Shown: positions 43,289 through 52,768 of the stretch, in pieces
Numbering within the stretch: position 1 is the stretch's first letter
How the letters are laid out: each line of letters starts with the position of its first letter
Source of the DNA: Candidatus Gastranaerophilales bacterium
GTDB lineage: Bacteria > Cyanobacteriota > Vampirovibrionia > Gastranaerophilales > Gastranaerophilaceae
NCBI GenBank assembly: GCA_944324455.1
Contig: CALUWJ010000005.1
Location: 1-64,000 of the forward strand
DNA: 64,000 nucleotides
Direction: 5' to 3'
The notes under the pieces: model-generated
Seen by the model: the letters and a program-made list of their open reading frames with translations, nothing else
Database searches by the model: none
What the model was told of the DNA's origin: nothing
Made by a program: the position numbers and the translations under genes

Positions 43289-44680
43289 ATGAAAGATTTA
43301 TTAAAAGACAACAAAGTAATTTTAATTTTAATTATATTATTGGGTTTAGCACTAAGATTATGGAATTTAAATAAACCTGAGGGTTTATGGAATGATGAAT
43401 ATATTACATATTCAATTTCAATGCTTAAATTTCCTTTTGATTTTTTTGACGGCATTAGAACAAATTGCCATGCGCCTTTGCATTATTTTTATTTAAAATT
43501 TTGGATGATGATATTTAAAAATTCTGATTTTATGTTGAGATTATCATCATTAGTTCCTAATATTTTAGGCTGTGTTGTGATGTATTATGTCGGAAAGAAT
43601 TATCAAACAAAATTCCATTCAATTCAAATCGGCTTAGCATGTGCTTTAATTGCTTCTATTAGCTCATTTTTAATTTATTTTTCTCAAGAAGTTAGAATTT
43701 ATTCTATGATATTTTTCTTATCTTCTTTAATTTTATTGTATTCAATAAAAATGTTTGAAGCACCCTCAAGGAAAAATGCCGCTTGGTTAAGTGTGTTTTC
43801 TGTTTTGTTGATTTTAGAGCATACAATCGGTTTTGTATATGTTTTATTTAATATTTTTGGTTTAATTGCCTTTAGACCAAAAAAGAAAAAAGAAACAGAT
43901 TTATATATGCCTATTGTAGCGGGATTAATATTGTGCTTACCTATAATACCGTTTATTTTAAGAATATTTGTTCATCCTACTTATTTTTCTCAATGGTGGG
44001 CGCCTTTTAGCTGGTCTAAGATATTTTTCTATTTTACGGATTTATTCTCACCTGTGTTAAAAAATATAACAAATTCGCCTGTAAGTTTTTATCATCAAAT
44101 AATTAACCATGATGTTATTAATATTGGCTTTGTTATGTTTGCTCTTATCCCTATGGGAATTTGTCTTTTAATGATAATAAAATCAAATATAGATTCTAAA
44201 AGAATTAATAAATATCTTTTAACAGTATTTTTAGCAACATTTTTAACAATTTTAATTACTGCCATAGCAGGAAAAATAATCTTTTTAACAAAATATTTAA
44301 CGGAATTATATCCGATTTTGATTTTAATGGCAGCAATTGGCTGGGCACAATTAAATTCAAAAAGTACAAAAATTACTCTTGCAACAATTTATGTTTTTAT
44401 GACATTGTTTTTTATTGTTGTTTCTCATACGTCTGCTATAAGACTCGTTAGACAAGAAGGACAAAGATTGCCTGTTTTGGCTATGCAAAAAATGGATATA
44501 AAAAAACAAGATAAAATTTTATTTCTTTTTTATCCAAAAACACATTTTACAAAATACTATAATGATAATGACTATATAGCTATGTCTATTGATAAATATA
44601 ATTTTCCCTATGCTCTAAAAGCAGGGTCTACTTATGATGCTTTTTTAAACGGACATTCTATTTATAAAGTTTTTTTTTAA
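43289..44680 (+). CDS. GT39/ArnT-type membrane glycosyltransferase (N-terminal part, before a frameshift)
   Basis: 463 residues before a TAA at 44678-44680. The first helix (about 8-26) leads into the catalytic loop LWNLNKPEGLWNDEYITY, where Asp-Glu matches the DE active-site region of GT39/PMT family enzymes. About ten more membrane helices follow, with the usual NCHAPLHYFYLKFW loop. It transfers a sugar from a polyprenyl phosphate to a surface glycan or protein. The frame ends at a run of eight T, and the -1 frame continues with the rest of a C-terminal domain. Start chosen from the -10 at 43273-43281. Confidence 0.8.
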   Translation: MKDLLKDNKVILILIILLGLALRLWNLNKPEGLWNDEYITYSISMLKFPFDFFDGIRTNCHAPLHYFYLKFWMMIFKNSDFMLRLSSLVPNILGCVVMYYVGKNYQTKFHSIQIGLACALIASISSFLIYFSQEVRIYSMIFFLSSLILLYSIKMFEAPSRKNAAWLSVFSVLLILEHTIGFVYVLFNIFGLIAFRPKKKKETDLYMPIVAGLILCLPIIPFILRIFVHPTYFSQWWAPFSWSKIFFYFTDLFSPVLKNITNSPVSFYHQIINHDVINIGFVMFALIPMGICLLMIIKSNIDSKRINKYLLTVFLATFLTILITAIAGKIIFLTKYLTELYPILILMAAIGWAQLNSKSTKITLATIYVFMTLFFIVVSHTSAIRLVRQEGQRLPVLAMQKMDIKKQDKILFLFYPKTHFTKYYNDNDYIAMSIDKYNFPYALKAGSTYDAFLNGHSIYKVFF

Positions 44681-44697
44681 AAAATGATTATCCGATT

Positions 44698-44967
44698 TTG
44701 GCTGAAAAATTAAATAGAGAAATTTTATCTGATATGAAAAAAGGGCAAAAGCTCTTTGTGGTTGATCTTGAAAGTGTTAGCATTTATAGCGATGAGCAGA
44801 TGAAAAATCTTTTATCTGATGAAGAAAAATATAAAAAGACTCCATTTTTATTTTTGATTGCTTCATATATGAGAAATAAATCTCTTGATTGGGCAGCTCG
44901 AAATCTCTTGTATCAAGGAAAAATAAAAACAGGCTCTTGGATGGTATATTCTTTTGTAAAAACATAG
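44698..44967 (+). CDS. C-terminal part of the same glycosyltransferase, in the -1 frame
   Basis: This soluble alpha/beta segment (LNREILSDMKKGQKLFVVDLE and later SWMVYSFVKT) is open in the -1 frame from 44668. A -1 shift at T8 (44671-44678) joins it to the previous frame without a gap, giving a 559-residue protein of normal GT39 length. As a separate gene it would need a TTG start at 44698 with no ribosome site, so I treat it as the displaced 3' end. Confidence 0.6.
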   Translation: MAEKLNREILSDMKKGQKLFVVDLESVSIYSDEQMKNLLSDEEKYKKTPFLFLIASYMRNKSLDWAARNLLYQGKIKTGSWMVYSFVKT

Positions 44968-45007
44968 TTTAAAAAAGTAAATTTTGTTTGTTTATAAATT
45001 ATGTTTT

Positions 45008-45016
45008 TGTTATCAT
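45008..45016 (+). promoter_or_regulatory. extended -10 giving a leaderless transcript
   Basis: TGTTATCAT ends 6 bases before the ATG at 45023. There is no Shine-Dalgarno. Confidence 0.4.
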
Positions 45017-45022
45017 CAAGCT

Positions 45023-45589
45023 ATGCATGATATTATTCATTTCGATGAGTTAAATTCAACAAGCGCTTACGCTCATCAACATCTAGAGGAATTGGATGAT
45101 TTTCAAGTGATATCTTGTGACTTGCAAACACAAGGACACGGTCAATTTGAACGCAGTTGGTATTCATCTGATAAAAACGGAGGCAATTTATATATTTCCC
45201 TAATTTTAAAGCCTCAAAATTTATTGCATTTAAATGAATTAACAAGATTTGCTGCCTTAATTGGTGCAAAGACTTTAGAAGAATATAATTTAAAACCTCA
45301 TTTTAAATATCCTAACGATATATTAATTGATGGCAAAAAAATAGCAGGAATTTTAGCTGAGTCTGAATTTATCGGACAAAATTGCAAAGGTGTTATTTTA
45401 GGCTGCGGAATTAATTTAAATCTTGAAGAAGATGAGCTTAAAAATATTGACCAAAAAGCAACATCAATCTATGTTGAAACAAATAAAAGGGTTGATAAAA
45501 ACGAATTTTTAGATAGATTTTTATCAAACTTTAAAAAAGAATACAATGATTTTTTAGAAAACGGAATAAAAGGAGAAATACTATGTTAA
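45023..45589 (+). CDS. birA: biotin-[acetyl-CoA-carboxylase]-type ligase, short form
   Basis: 188 residues from the ATG at 45023. It has catalytic-domain motifs only: FDELNSTSAYA, TQGHGQFERSW (the biotinyl-AMP loop), FKYPNDILIDGKKIAGIL and GCGINLN. It lacks the N-terminal repressor HTH and most of the C-terminal SH3-like domain, ending at LENGIKGEILC. It attaches biotin to a lysine of biotin-dependent enzymes. The last 7 bases overlap oadG, and the obvious client, OadA Lys567, is two genes downstream. Confidence 0.88.
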   Translation: MHDIIHFDELNSTSAYAHQHLEELDDFQVISCDLQTQGHGQFERSWYSSDKNGGNLYISLILKPQNLLHLNELTRFAALIGAKTLEEYNLKPHFKYPNDILIDGKKIAGILAESEFIGQNCKGVILGCGINLNLEEDELKNIDQKATSIYVETNKRVDKNEFLDRFLSNFKKEYNDFLENGIKGEILC

Positions 45590-45816
45590 ACCCTGAATTA
45601 TGGGCAACAGGCGGTACGGCAATGGTTGTCGGAATGGGAATTGTTTTTTCATTTCTGATAGTTCTTGTTGGTGCAATCGCTTTAATGGCAAGATTTGTTG
45701 AATTTTTAAACAAAGTTTGCCCCTTGCCGACTGTTGAACAAAAAACAAGAAAAGTAAATACAACAGATGATACTGATATTGCGCTTGCAATTGCAGTTGC
45801 TGTTGCACAAGGTTAG
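45583..45816 (+). CDS. oadG: sodium-pumping decarboxylase gamma subunit
   Basis: 77 residues. One membrane helix (about 13-37, VVGMGIVFSFLIVLVGAIAL) precedes a polar cytosolic tail ending DDTDIALAIAVAVAQG, the typical OadG layout. It assembles the alpha and beta subunits of the Na+-translocating decarboxylase. AAAGGAG lies upstream of its ATG, within the 3' end of birA. The position right before alpha and beta supports the call. Confidence 0.85.
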   Translation: MLNPELWATGGTAMVVGMGIVFSFLIVLVGAIALMARFVEFLNKVCPLPTVEQKTRKVNTTDDTDIALAIAVAVAQG

Positions 45817-45846
45817 TTTTAAGTAAAAATTTAAGAGGATAAAAAA

Positions 45847-47652
45847 ATGACAAAAAAACAAATTAAAGTTATGGATACGTCATTTCGTGACGGTTTCCAA
45901 TCCATCTATGGAGCTAAGGTTTTAGTTGATGATTTCATCCCTGCACTTCAAGCTGCAGTTAACGCAGGTTTAAGACACTTTGAAACAGCAGGCGGTGCTC
46001 GTTTTCAAGCTCCTATATTTTTCTGCAATGAAAACGCTTTTGAAACAATGGATAAAATCAGAGCTGCTGTTGGTCCTGATGTAGTTCTTCAATCATTGGC
46101 TCGTGGCGTTAATGTTGTAGGTTTAAATTCTCAACCTCGTGATATTATTGATTTGCACGCAAAAATGTTCGCTAAACACGGTGTTAATGTTATCAGAAAC
46201 TTTGATGCATTAAATGACGTTAATAATTTAATTGATTCAGCAAATTCAATTAAAAACCATGGGCTAAAACACGAAGTTACAATCACAATGATGGAACTTC
46301 CTTATGGTTGCGAAGGTGCTCATGATGTAGCTTTTTATGAAAGAGTATTAAGAAATATCCTAGATTCAGGACTTCCTTTTGATTCATTAGCATTTAAAGA
46401 TGCTTCAGGTACTTCAAACCCAAGAAAAGTATATGAAACAGTTAAAATGGCTCGTGAATTATTGGGCGCTGATGCTCATATCCGCTTCCATTCACATGAA
46501 ACAGCAGGTACTGGTTTAGCTGCATATTTAGCTGCTCTTGATGGTGGTGCTGATGGTATTGACCTTGCTATGAAACCTGTTTCAGGCGGTACAGGTCAAC
46601 CTGATATTATTTCTATGTGGCACGCTTTAAAAGGTACTGAATATGACCTTGGTTTAGATATTAAGAAAATCATGGAAACAGAAGAAATCTTCAAAGAATG
46701 CTTGAAAGATTATCCGATTTCACCAATTTCATTAGCAGTTAACCCAATCTTAATCCAAGCTCCGCTTCCTGGTGGCGCTACAGCTACAACTGTTAACCAA
46801 TTAAAAGATATGGGTATGTTAGATAAATTCCCGAAATTGATTGCAAATATGAAAGAAGTTGTTGAAAGAGGCGGTTTTGCAACAAGCGTTACACCCGTAT
46901 CTCAATTCTATGCTCAACAATCATTCTTAAATGCTATTACTGACCAACCTTGGGAAAAAGCTAACCCAGGATATGCTAAAATGCTTTTAGGTTACTTTGG
47001 TAAAACTCCTTGTGAACCTGATCCTGAATTAGTTAAATGGGCGCAAGAAAAAACAGGTTTAGAACCAACTACTGAAAAAGTTGTAGATTTGAATGATAAA
47101 GACCCTGAAAAAGGTGTTGAAGCAGCTAAGAAAAGATTACAAGAAGCAGGTTTACCTCTTACAGAAGAAAATATCTTTATTTCAGCAGCATGTAAAGATG
47201 GTAATGTTGATAAAGGTATTGAATTCTTATTAGGTAAAGGTCAAGTTTCAGTTAATAAAGTTTCAGCTGATAAAAAAGAAGTTGCAACAACTTCTGCAGA
47301 TGGCTACACTGTAACTGTTAATGGTAAAAAATATGCTGTTAAATTAGATGGTTCAAAAGCTACAGTTAACGGTAAAACTTATGATATCGGTGTTAAAGCC
47401 GGTGTTGAAGAACAAGCTAAAACTCAATCTTCAGGCGAAGGTCAAGAAGTTAAAGCAGCACTTCCTGGTAATGTTTTACGTGTTGAAGTTTCTGAAGGTG
47501 ATGAAGTAGCTGAAGGCGATGTATTATTAGTTATTGAAGCAATGAAAATGGAAACAGAAATTAAATCTCCTGTTTCAGGTAAAATTTCATCTGTTGAAGT
47601 TGCTCAAGGCGACCAAATCAAAACAGGTCAAGTATTGGTTGTTGTAGGTTAA
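45847..47652 (+). CDS. oadA: biotin-dependent decarboxylase alpha subunit (oxaloacetate decarboxylase / PycB type)
   Basis: 601 residues. The N-terminal carboxyltransferase TIM barrel has DTSFRDGFQS, FDALNDVNNL, the active-site lysine in AFKDASGT and the metal-binding HSHE. A helical middle region follows, then a C-terminal biotinyl domain with EAMKMET (biotin on Lys567). It differs from classical OadA at several motifs, for example ETAGGARFQ instead of the usual WGGATF, so the substrate could be another carboxy-acid. It releases CO2 through carboxybiotin to the OadB pump. Confidence 0.9.
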   Translation: MTKKQIKVMDTSFRDGFQSIYGAKVLVDDFIPALQAAVNAGLRHFETAGGARFQAPIFFCNENAFETMDKIRAAVGPDVVLQSLARGVNVVGLNSQPRDIIDLHAKMFAKHGVNVIRNFDALNDVNNLIDSANSIKNHGLKHEVTITMMELPYGCEGAHDVAFYERVLRNILDSGLPFDSLAFKDASGTSNPRKVYETVKMARELLGADAHIRFHSHETAGTGLAAYLAALDGGADGIDLAMKPVSGGTGQPDIISMWHALKGTEYDLGLDIKKIMETEEIFKECLKDYPISPISLAVNPILIQAPLPGGATATTVNQLKDMGMLDKFPKLIANMKEVVERGGFATSVTPVSQFYAQQSFLNAITDQPWEKANPGYAKMLLGYFGKTPCEPDPELVKWAQEKTGLEPTTEKVVDLNDKDPEKGVEAAKKRLQEAGLPLTEENIFISAACKDGNVDKGIEFLLGKGQVSVNKVSADKKEVATTSADGYTVTVNGKKYAVKLDGSKATVNGKTYDIGVKAGVEEQAKTQSSGEGQEVKAALPGNVLRVEVSEGDEVAEGDVLLVIEAMKMETEIKSPVSGKISSVEVAQGDQIKTGQVLVVVG

Positions 47653-47670
47653 GATTGGAGGAAATAAATT

Positions 47671-48849
47671 ATGAATATAGGAGAAGTTTTCCAACAATTA
47701 TGGCATACAACAGGTATATATAACTTTGTTCAACCTGCTGATCCTAATATTACAAATGTATGTGAACAATTCATGCATCAATATGGCTCACCTATTATGC
47801 TTGTTGTTTGCTTGTTTTTAATGTGGTTAGGAATTAAAAAGCAATATGAACCATTATTGTTAGTTCCGATTGCTTTTGGCGGTTTCTTATCAAATATTCC
47901 AAATGCAGGTATAGCAGAACCCGGTGGATTTTTGAATATCATTTATGAAGCAGGTATTCACCAAGGCTTATTCCCATTGATTATTTTTATGGGTGTAGGC
48001 GCTATGACAGACTTTGGTCCTTTATTGGCAAATCCGAGAACTGCGCTATTAGGTGGTGCTGCTCAATTTGGTATTTTCGGTGCGTTATTATTGGCACTTT
48101 GTGTGTTTGGTTTTACTTTGCCTCAAGCTGGTGCAATCGGTATCATCGGTGGTGCTGATGGTCCGACATCAATCTATGTTACATCTAAATTAGCTCCTGA
48201 ATTACTAGGTGCAATTGCAGTTGCAGCATATTCATATATGGCATTGGTTCCCGTAATTCAACCACCGATTATGAAACTTTTAACAACTAAAAAAGAACGC
48301 GAAATTCAAATGAGCCAATTAAGAGAAGTTTCTCAACGTGAAAAAATTGTTTTTCCTTTGTTAGTTCTTTCTCTATGTATTTTATTATTGCCTGACGCAT
48401 GCCCATTGGTCGGTGCTTTGGCATTTGGTAATTTATGTAAAGAATGTGGTGTTGTTGAAAGACTTTCAAACACATTACAAAATGCTTTAATTAACATTGT
48501 TACTATTTTCTTAGGATTATCTGTTGGTTCAAAATTATCAGCAGACCAATTCTTAACTGTTCAAACATTGTTCATTTTAATTCTTGGTGTTATAGCATTT
48601 TCACTTGCAACTGCAGGTGGTGTTGTAATGGCAAAGATTATGAACTTGTTCTCAAAAGACAAAATCAACCCGCTTATCGGTTCAGCAGGTGTATCTGCAG
48701 TTCCTATGGCAGCTCGTGTATCAAATAAAGTTGGTTTAGAATATAATCCAAACAACTACTTATTAATGCATGCTATGGGTCCAAACGTAGCAGGTGTTAT
48801 CGGTTCAGCTGTTGCAGCAGGTGTATTGTTAACAGTTTGTGTTAAATAG
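47671..48849 (+). CDS. oadB: sodium-pumping decarboxylase beta subunit
   Basis: 392 residues with about nine to ten membrane helices. It has the family signatures [31 protein letters not shown], the Na+-site region [14 protein letters not shown], and the C-terminal [14 protein letters not shown] and [16 protein letters not shown]. It decarboxylates carboxybiotin and exports Na+, creating a sodium gradient, which could energise a sodium-driven flagellum or transport (inference). A SD, GGAGG, lies about 9 bases before the ATG. A strong terminator follows the gene. Confidence 0.95.
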   Translation: MNIGEVFQQLWHTTGIYNFVQPADPNITNVCEQFMHQYGSPIMLVVCLFLMWLGIKKQYEPLLLVPIAFGGFLSNIPNAGIAEPGGFLNIIYEAGIHQGLFPLIIFMGVGAMTDFGPLLANPRTALLGGAAQFGIFGALLLALCVFGFTLPQAGAIGIIGGADGPTSIYVTSKLAPELLGAIAVAAYSYMALVPVIQPPIMKLLTTKKEREIQMSQLREVSQREKIVFPLLVLSLCILLLPDACPLVGALAFGNLCKECGVVERLSNTLQNALINIVTIFLGLSVGSKLSADQFLTVQTLFILILGVIAFSLATAGGVVMAKIMNLFSKDKINPLIGSAGVSAVPMAARVSNKVGLEYNPNNYLLMHAMGPNVAGVIGSAVAAGVLLTVCVK

Positions 48850-48870
48850 TAAAATTTAAACAATAATATA

Positions 48871-48904
48871 AAAAGCAGAGTTATTTTAGCTCTGCTTTTT
48901 GCTT
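48871..48904 (+). terminator. terminator of the birA-oadGAB operon
   Basis: The 10 bp stem AAAAGCAGAG / CTCTGCTTTT has a nine-base loop and is followed by a T-rich tract (TGCTTTTT), 21 bases after the oadB stop. Confidence 0.85.
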
Positions 48905-49050
48905 TTTAGTAAAAAATAATTAAATATTATATAAAAGTATTTGGCTTCCCTCTTAAAATATTTCCTAACTACTTTAAATGAATGATTTTTTGAAATTTAG
49001 TTTAATATAAAACTTTTAAGGTCGTGAAATAAAAGAGGGGAAAGGTGAAA

Positions 49051-49710
49051 ATGTTTAGTCCGCAATTGCAAAATTACATAAATTCTTCTTCTCAAGCTCA
49101 AGCGTTTAATCGTGTTAATGAGCTAAATCGCTATATTAATTCAATTTATCCTAAACAGCCTGAAGTTAATAAAACCTCTGCTTTTGATGAAATTTTAGCT
49201 GAATCTAAAAAAGAAGTTGAATCAAACAGTGTTTTTGAGCTTGATACTCCTCCAATGGTGAAAAAAGATATTAAAACTCTTCCTTTTGGCTCTTTAAGCG
49301 GATTAAGAGGAGCGGAAGAAAAAGTATCAAACACTAAAGAAGCAATTTTAGGTTATATTAAAGAAGCAAGTGAAAAATATGATGTAGATGAAAGATTAAT
49401 CAAAGCATTAATAAAACAAGAATCAAACTTTAATCCTAATGCTGTTTCATCAGTTGGCGCAAGGGGTTTAATGCAGTTAATGCCGCAGACAGCTAAGGCT
49501 TTAGGTGTTGTTAATTCTTTTAATCCTAAAGAAAATATTGATGGCGGAGTTAAATATTTAAAACAAATGCTTGATAAATACAATGGAAATAAAATTCTAG
49601 CTCTTGCTGCTTATAACGCTGGCCCTGGGGCTGTGGATAAATATAACGGCATTCCTCCTTATAAAGAAACTCAAAATTATGTTAAATCTGTGTTAGCTAA
49701 TTACCTATAA
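49051..49710 (+). CDS. lytic transglycosylase (SLT domain), flagellar-operon head
   Basis: 219 residues from the ATG at 49051, preceded by GAGGGG; a GTG two codons upstream is too close to it. The first 85 residues are polar and probably unstructured. The SLT domain (about 95-219) shows [14 protein letters not shown] with catalytic Glu124, [13 protein letters not shown], and AYNAGPGAV. It cuts peptidoglycan, likely making room for the flagellar rod. No clear signal peptide, so export would be by the flagellar pathway or another route. It is 12 bases upstream of fliE. Confidence 0.88.
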   Translation: MFSPQLQNYINSSSQAQAFNRVNELNRYINSIYPKQPEVNKTSAFDEILAESKKEVESNSVFELDTPPMVKKDIKTLPFGSLSGLRGAEEKVSNTKEAILGYIKEASEKYDVDERLIKALIKQESNFNPNAVSSVGARGLMQLMPQTAKALGVVNSFNPKENIDGGVKYLKQMLDKYNGNKILALAAYNAGPGAVDKYNGIPPYKETQNYVKSVLANYL

Positions 49711-49722
49711 AGGAAATAAAAA

Positions 49723-50031
49723 ATGGATAAAATAAATCAAGTAAATTTTTTTAGAACGAACCGCATGGAACCTTTAGAAGCTAATATTTCAATTAGCTCT
49801 GATGATACAAACGTGAAAAGTTTTAAAAATGTTGTAGCTGATATGATGCAAGAATTAAATGAGGTTACAAATAAACCGGAACAATTAACACAAGACGCAA
49901 TGCTAGGTAAGGCAGATGTTCATGATGTTATGGCGGCAATTGCTCAAAGCGAGATTACAGTTCAAGCAGCAACTACCATTACAGGTAAAATCCTACAAAC
50001 GTATGAGAAAATAATGCAAATACAGATTTAG
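49723..50031 (+). CDS. fliE: flagellar hook-basal body protein FliE
   Basis: 102 residues. The C-terminal half matches FliE (VHDVMAAIAQSEITVQAATTI, then KILQTYEKIMQIQI), the adaptor between MS ring and rod. The N-terminal half is variable, as usual. AAAGGA precedes the ATG. The order transglycosylase, fliE, fliF is unusual because flgB and flgC, normally just upstream, are missing here. Confidence 0.9.
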   Translation: MDKINQVNFFRTNRMEPLEANISISSDDTNVKSFKNVVADMMQELNEVTNKPEQLTQDAMLGKADVHDVMAAIAQSEITVQAATTITGKILQTYEKIMQIQI

Positions 50032-50056
50032 TCTTAACTTTAGCATATTATGATAG

Positions 50057-50062
50057 TATAAT
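50057..50062 (+). promoter_or_regulatory. possible internal promoter before fliF
   Basis: TATAAT ends 17 bases before the fliF ATG in the 48-base fliE-fliF gap. There is no obvious Shine-Dalgarno for fliF. Confidence 0.35.
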
Positions 50063-50079
50063 TTAATTAATAGAACAGT

Positions 50080-51792
50080 ATGGAAAAATTTGACCTAAAA
50101 CAATTAACCGAAAATAAACCTCTTTTATACACTATAATAGCTGCGATAGTGGTTGTTGTAGTGATGGCTATTATTATGATATCGGTTATGGTGAGCGTTG
50201 GTTCAAATAATAACCAAGGGCAAGATAATAAAATAAAACAAGCGGAAAAAGTTATTAAAAATGACCCTGTTACTCTTTTTACAACTGAAAATACAGGAAA
50301 AGCCCTTGAGGTTCAGGCTCTTTTGGCTCGTGAACAAATTGTGGCAACAAAAGTTGATAATGGGTCAAAAGTTAGTATTGTATTAAAAGAATATACTCAA
50401 GACCAAAGAGATAGAGCGCTTTTGGCCATTGTTAAAAGCGGGCTTTTAGATGAGCATACAGGTTTAGAAATTTTTGATAAGGGTGATTTTACATCCACTA
50501 AAGATGATAAAAAAATTAAACTTATAAGAGCAATAAATGGCGAATTGGCAAGATTAATCAGAAAAATTCCGCCTATTGAAAATGCTCAAGTGTTTATTTC
50601 AATTCCTGAACAAACATTTTTCTCTCAAGACCAAAAACCAACGACAGCAACTGTTCAAATCACAATGCCGTCAGGTGAAAGATTGGATAACATGAAAGTA
50701 AAAGCAATTTCTAATTTGCTTTTAGGTGCTGTTCATGGGCTTCAAGCAGATAATATTTCAATAACTGATACCAATGGAACTGTTTATAATTCAATAATTG
50801 GTGCTTCTGATGATGCTATTGCAAAATTGGAAGAAAACGATAAATACATGCAATCAAAAGTTAATGCTCAATTGGATAAATTAATTGGTAAAGGTAATTA
50901 TATTGCCACTGTTTCAACATTCTTAACTCAAGCACCTGTTGAAAAAACAAGCATATTGTATGACCCTGAACAAAAAACATCTGTATCAGAACAACAATTC
51001 AGTGAAAACTTAGGCGATAATCATAATGATACAACTTCATCAGGCATGAATCCTGTTAGCGTTTATGTTCCAGATGGAGTAAAAGGAGCGGTGCAATCTG
51101 GTTCATCAAGCCAAGATAGGCAATATTCACGCTCTGCTGTTGAAACTCAATATGGTGTATCAAAAACACAAGTGAGCGAATTTACCCAAGCGGGTACAAT
51201 TGAAGAAATAACAGTTGCTGTTTCAATTGAAGAAAATTCAATTCCAACAAATATGAGTCTTTATGAATTAAAAACTTTAATCGCTCATGCTGCAAGCCCT
51301 AAAGTTGATCCTGAAAATGTTTCTATTGCTTTTGTTGAATCTAATAGCCTTGTTTTAGCGCCTGAAAAAGAAAATGAACTTCCAAAAGTTGAAGAATCAG
51401 GCAATCCTTGGTGGGTTGTTGGTTCAATGTTATTAATCGGGCTTATTTTGGGGCTTGGTCATATAGGTAAAAAAGTTAAAGATGAAGCAAGAAAACAAGA
51501 AGAAGAACTTGAATATTTAAGACAAATTGCTGCAAATCAAGAACAGCAGTTAAAAGATGTTACTCAGCAAGCTTCAAATTTAATAGCTCAACAAGAGCAA
51601 ATGGCGCAAAGTTTTATTGAACAAAAAAACCAATACGCTCTTGCCCTTGAGCAGGCTAAATCTGCTGCGGCAGTTACAAAAGCACCAAGACATAATTTGT
51701 CTGATGCTATTGATGAATTAGAATCTGATTTTAATTCCATGGATGAAAATGAAGCAATTGAAAATATAAAAAACTGGATTGAAAATGCCTAA
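50080..51792 (+). CDS. fliF: flagellar MS-ring protein FliF
   Basis: 570 residues, the family length. A membrane helix at about 16-40 precedes the YscJ/FliF domain (DPVTLFTTENTGKALEVQALL, ISIPEQTFFSQDQKPTTATVQI). Then come a FliF C-terminal domain and a second membrane helix (about 444-462, WWVVGSMLLIGLILGLG). A cytosolic coiled coil rich in Gln follows, with a C-terminal helix (LSDAIDELESDF) that should bind FliG. It forms the inner-membrane MS ring. Confidence 0.93.
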   Translation: MEKFDLKQLTENKPLLYTIIAAIVVVVVMAIIMISVMVSVGSNNNQGQDNKIKQAEKVIKNDPVTLFTTENTGKALEVQALLAREQIVATKVDNGSKVSIVLKEYTQDQRDRALLAIVKSGLLDEHTGLEIFDKGDFTSTKDDKKIKLIRAINGELARLIRKIPPIENAQVFISIPEQTFFSQDQKPTTATVQITMPSGERLDNMKVKAISNLLLGAVHGLQADNISITDTNGTVYNSIIGASDDAIAKLEENDKYMQSKVNAQLDKLIGKGNYIATVSTFLTQAPVEKTSILYDPEQKTSVSEQQFSENLGDNHNDTTSSGMNPVSVYVPDGVKGAVQSGSSSQDRQYSRSAVETQYGVSKTQVSEFTQAGTIEEITVAVSIEENSIPTNMSLYELKTLIAHAASPKVDPENVSIAFVESNSLVLAPEKENELPKVEESGNPWWVVGSMLLIGLILGLGHIGKKVKDEARKQEEELEYLRQIAANQEQQLKDVTQQASNLIAQQEQMAQSFIEQKNQYALALEQAKSAAAVTKAPRHNLSDAIDELESDFNSMDENEAIENIKNWIENA

Positions 51793-51814
51793 ATTTTGAG
51801 GGTAAAAAGGAAAA

Positions 51815-52768
51815 ATGGCACAAACTGATATAAAAACATTTAATTTTGAAGCTTTTGCCAAAGACTTGTCAAGCCAAGCAAGTCAAGTTATTCCTAATGA
51901 TATTTCAAAGCCTGATAAAGATTTTGTTGTTGAAATTATTTATCGTTTTTGCGTAATGGCGGGTGATGCTTTAGTTAAAGAAGAAAATTCTAAATTGAAT
52001 GCTCAAGAAGCAAGCCTTGTTACACAATTTATCGGAGAATGGATTTTTCATAAATCAATTGATTTAATTAGAGCAAAAATTGACCCTCAATATAGAGAAG
52101 GGGTCTTACAAAAAGTTGCATTTACGGTTTTTGATATAGCAAAAAAAGCTGTAGAAAAACAAATCCCGCAAGAACAATTAATATCCTTGGTTGAAGCACA
52201 GGTTAAAAAATCTTTTACAAAAGCCATGGAAGATTTAAAAAATAGAGGCGTAATATCAGAACAATTAACTCAAAATGCCTTAACTCAATCTAATATTGAC
52301 GCTATGGCTCAAGAACAAGTAAAAGAAGAAACTATGACAAATATCGCTGCTATGAGCGATGAAAAAATAATAAAACTTGCTTCATTGGCGATATTAATGA
52401 AGAATTTTTCAAGCGAAAAAATAAAAAATATTTTGCAAAAGTTTAATAAGCCTGAACGAGAAGTATTAATAAAATATCTAAAAATGCCTGATTTAGAGGA
52501 AAAATTAGACACAAAGGCTACTATGAGGTGTTTTGAGGAAATGAAAAGCGCATTACCTGAGACAGTTACAATAAGCTATGATAAAGCTTATAAAAAAATG
52601 TGTAAAATTGTTAAAAATTCGGATAAAAATCAAATTTTGAATATTATAGAAAATGAAAGACCAAATATTAAAGAATACGTTTTGTCTTGTTATGATAAAA
52701 AAAGAAAAAAACTTCCTGCACACATTGCAAATATAATATCTAAATATTTAGAAGAAAATGTTTCATGA
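51815..52768 (+). CDS. protein in the fliG position, divergent FliG candidate
   Basis: 317 residues, fully helical and soluble. It sits between fliF and fliH, where fliG (about 335 residues) normally is, and overlaps fliH by four bases. The usual FliG signatures (the EHPQT armadillo motif and the torque-helix charge pattern) are not visible. The C-terminal 120 residues (IIENERPNIKEYVLSCYDKK) have an armadillo-like helical look. It is either a very divergent switch protein or another basal-body component. FliG is a position-based inference only. Confidence 0.5.
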   Translation: MAQTDIKTFNFEAFAKDLSSQASQVIPNDISKPDKDFVVEIIYRFCVMAGDALVKEENSKLNAQEASLVTQFIGEWIFHKSIDLIRAKIDPQYREGVLQKVAFTVFDIAKKAVEKQIPQEQLISLVEAQVKKSFTKAMEDLKNRGVISEQLTQNALTQSNIDAMAQEQVKEETMTNIAAMSDEKIIKLASLAILMKNFSSEKIKNILQKFNKPEREVLIKYLKMPDLEEKLDTKATMRCFEEMKSALPETVTISYDKAYKKMCKIVKNSDKNQILNIIENERPNIKEYVLSCYDKKRKKLPAHIANIISKYLEENVS

